A program made the translations under genes and the position numbers. Positions 6,641 through 7,284 of a stretch of DNA of 7,284 nt are shown piece after piece (position 1 is the stretch's first letter; the number at the start of each line of letters is the position of its first letter). Below the pieces are notes generated by a model. That model made no database searches, was not told the origin of the DNA, and was given only the letters and a program-made list of their open reading frames with translations. The stretch comes from Trueperaceae bacterium (GTDB taxonomy: Bacteria; Deinococcota; Deinococci; Deinococcales; Trueperaceae). Location of the stretch: NCBI GenBank assembly GCA_024636105.1, contig JAGXHO010000281.1:1-7284 (forward strand), written 5' to 3'.

Positions 6641-6646
6641 CGGCCC

Positions 6647-6826
6647 ATGACGCCGAGGACGACGAACCGAGTCACGAGCAGCCTGATCGTCCGGGTCATC
6701 GACGGCCGCGGGGGACGACGCATCGTCGTCCACGACCTCCGCAGCCGCGAGGTGCAGTCCTTCACCACCTGGGAGGCCGCGCTCGCCTTCGTGCGCGCGC
6801 GCTCCGAGGCCCGTGGGCTGCGCTGA
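6647..6826 (+). CDS. Small 59-residue protein of unknown function
   Basis: A short frame runs ATG to TGA and encodes 59 residues, pI clearly basic. It has three parts: a polar N-terminus (MTPRTTNRVTSS), two beta strands joined by a Gly/Arg turn (LIVRVIDGRGGRRIVVHDLR, 13-32), then REVQSFTTWEAALAFVRARSE, which ends in an amphipathic helix. This beta-beta-helix layout with the pattern DLR-x-x-EV-x-x-F-x-x-W-x-x-A-L-x-F looks like a compact folded domain rather than noise. No signal peptide is seen, so it is probably cytoplasmic. An in-frame TAG at 6620 and the absence of other start codons make the ATG the only possible start. It lacks a Shine-Dalgarno and may be leaderless. The next gene's strong Shine-Dalgarno overlaps this stop codon, supporting real translation here. 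Its position directly after the regulator suggests a regulatory or accessory role, but this is inference and no family is recognised. Confidence 0.72.
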   Translation: MTPRTTNRVTSSLIVRVIDGRGGRRIVVHDLRSREVQSFTTWEAALAFVRARSEARGLR

Positions 6827-6833
6827 GGAGGTG
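6826..6833 (+). promoter_or_regulatory. Strong ribosome-binding site of the downstream secreted gene
   Basis: AGGAGGTG is nearly the full anti-16S complement. It begins on the last base of the small gene's TGA and lies 6 nt before the ATG at 6840. It decides between that ATG and an in-frame GTG at 6831, and it implies co-translation with the small gene. Confidence 0.8.
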
Positions 6834-6839
6834 TCGACC

Positions 6840-7284
6840 ATGCGTTCGCCGATCCATCGAATCGACCCGCGCCGGAGCGCCGTCCCCGCGCTCGTGGCCG
6901 CGCTCGCGCTGATCGCCGTCGGCTTCGCGCAGCCGCTCGCCGGCACCTACCAGGGGGCCACCGACGTCGGCTCGGCCGTCGTCGTGTTCGAGCAGGACGG
7001 CGCGGTCCTCGCCGGCACGCTCGAGGCGCCCGGGCTCGCGTTCTCGTTCGAGGGCGAGGTCGAGGACGGCGTCGGGTACGGCCTGGTGGCGACCGGCCAG
7101 GGCACCGCCGGCTTCGAGGCGCACGTGCAGGGCGACGTGCTCGGGCTGTACCTGTACGAGTTCGATGCCGCCGGCGGCGTCGCCGAGGGGACCGTGATCG
7201 AGCTGGTGCTCGAGCGGGTGGTCGCCGCCGCACCCGGTGCCGCCGGCGGCGCGCCCGCGCTCGGCGGCCTGCGCGGTCCAGCGC
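6840..7284 (+). CDS. Secreted beta-rich protein, N-terminal part (runs off the window)
   Basis: The frame is open from the ATG to the window end, giving 148 visible residues. A basic n-region (MRSPIHRIDPRRS) leads into the hydrophobic core AVPALVAALALIAVGFA, with likely signal peptidase cleavage after A30 (GFA-QP). The mature part opens with LAGTYQGATDVGSAVVVFEQ and continues as short alternating strands with Gly turns: GAVLAGTLEAPG, LAFSFEGEVEDG, GYGLVATGQG, TAGFEAHVQGDVLGLYLYEF and GTVIELVLERV. This is the pattern of a small antiparallel beta-barrel or lipocalin-like domain seen in many exported proteins; the family name is not certain. From about residue 128 an Ala/Gly/Pro-rich linker begins, so another domain probably follows beyond the window. 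The gene follows the 59-residue gene by 13 nt and shares its mRNA. Function is unknown. Confidence 0.85.
   Translation, partial: MRSPIHRIDPRRSAVPALVAALALIAVGFAQPLAGTYQGATDVGSAVVVFEQDGAVLAGTLEAPGLAFSFEGEVEDGVGYGLVATGQGTAGFEAHVQGDVLGLYLYEFDAAGGVAEGTVIELVLERVVAAAPGAAGGAPALGGLRGPA

Noticed and set aside
1..7284. tRNA/rRNA genes, CRISPR arrays, insertion sequences, phage or toxin-antitoxin signatures
   Set aside because: Looked for cloverleaf-like, spaced-repeat, transposase and terminal-repeat patterns and saw none. Apart from the two short tandem repeats the window is ordinary coding DNA.

Overview
The window is very GC-rich (roughly 70% or more by eye) and densely coded. Third codon positions are almost all G or C, so every real gene casts long shadow ORFs in other frames. 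The best lineage guess is Deinococcota (Deinococcus/Truepera-like). Three things point that way: a FrnE-type DsbA protein carrying both CXXC and a C-terminal CX4C motif, transcription-unit-leading genes that lack Shine-Dalgarno (SD) sequences but have TAnnnT-like boxes 6-8 nt before the start codon, and a BTAD/STAND regulator beside small secreted beta-rich proteins. This is inference; other high-GC phyla such as Chloroflexota or Actinomycetota are not excluded.

Layout. At 3-350 (+) is the 3' end of an unrecognised gene. It meets, tail to tail with overlapping stop codons, a minus-strand group read from about 2825 down to 347. That group is a small lipoprotein (2825-2400), a secreted six-cysteine protein joined to it by an ATGA overlap (2403-1165), and a cytoplasmic FrnE-like dithiol-disulfide protein (1063-347) after a 101-nt gap that holds a perfect 7-bp hairpin. 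A 142-nt divergent promoter region (2826-2967) carries a perfect 12-bp tandem repeat. Rightward from it come a secreted protein probably of LamG/concanavalin-like fold (2968-3603), then a 990-residue BTAD/AAA/TPR transcriptional regulator (3639-6611), then a 59-residue small protein (6647-6826). The last is a secreted beta-rich protein cut by the window edge (6840-end), translationally linked to the small protein.

How the genes may work together. Four of the eight products carry export signals, and they surround one signal-integrating regulator whose family (SARP-like winged helix plus BTAD plus NTPase plus TPR) usually activates nearby genes. A perfect 11-bp direct repeat lies at the regulator's stop codon, just upstream of the small-protein/secreted-protein pair. 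Its period matches what is known for SARP-type operators, so it is a candidate target site. No RNA genes, CRISPR arrays, insertion sequences, phage genes or recognised toxin/defence genes were seen. No stretch longer than 142 nt lacks a gene.
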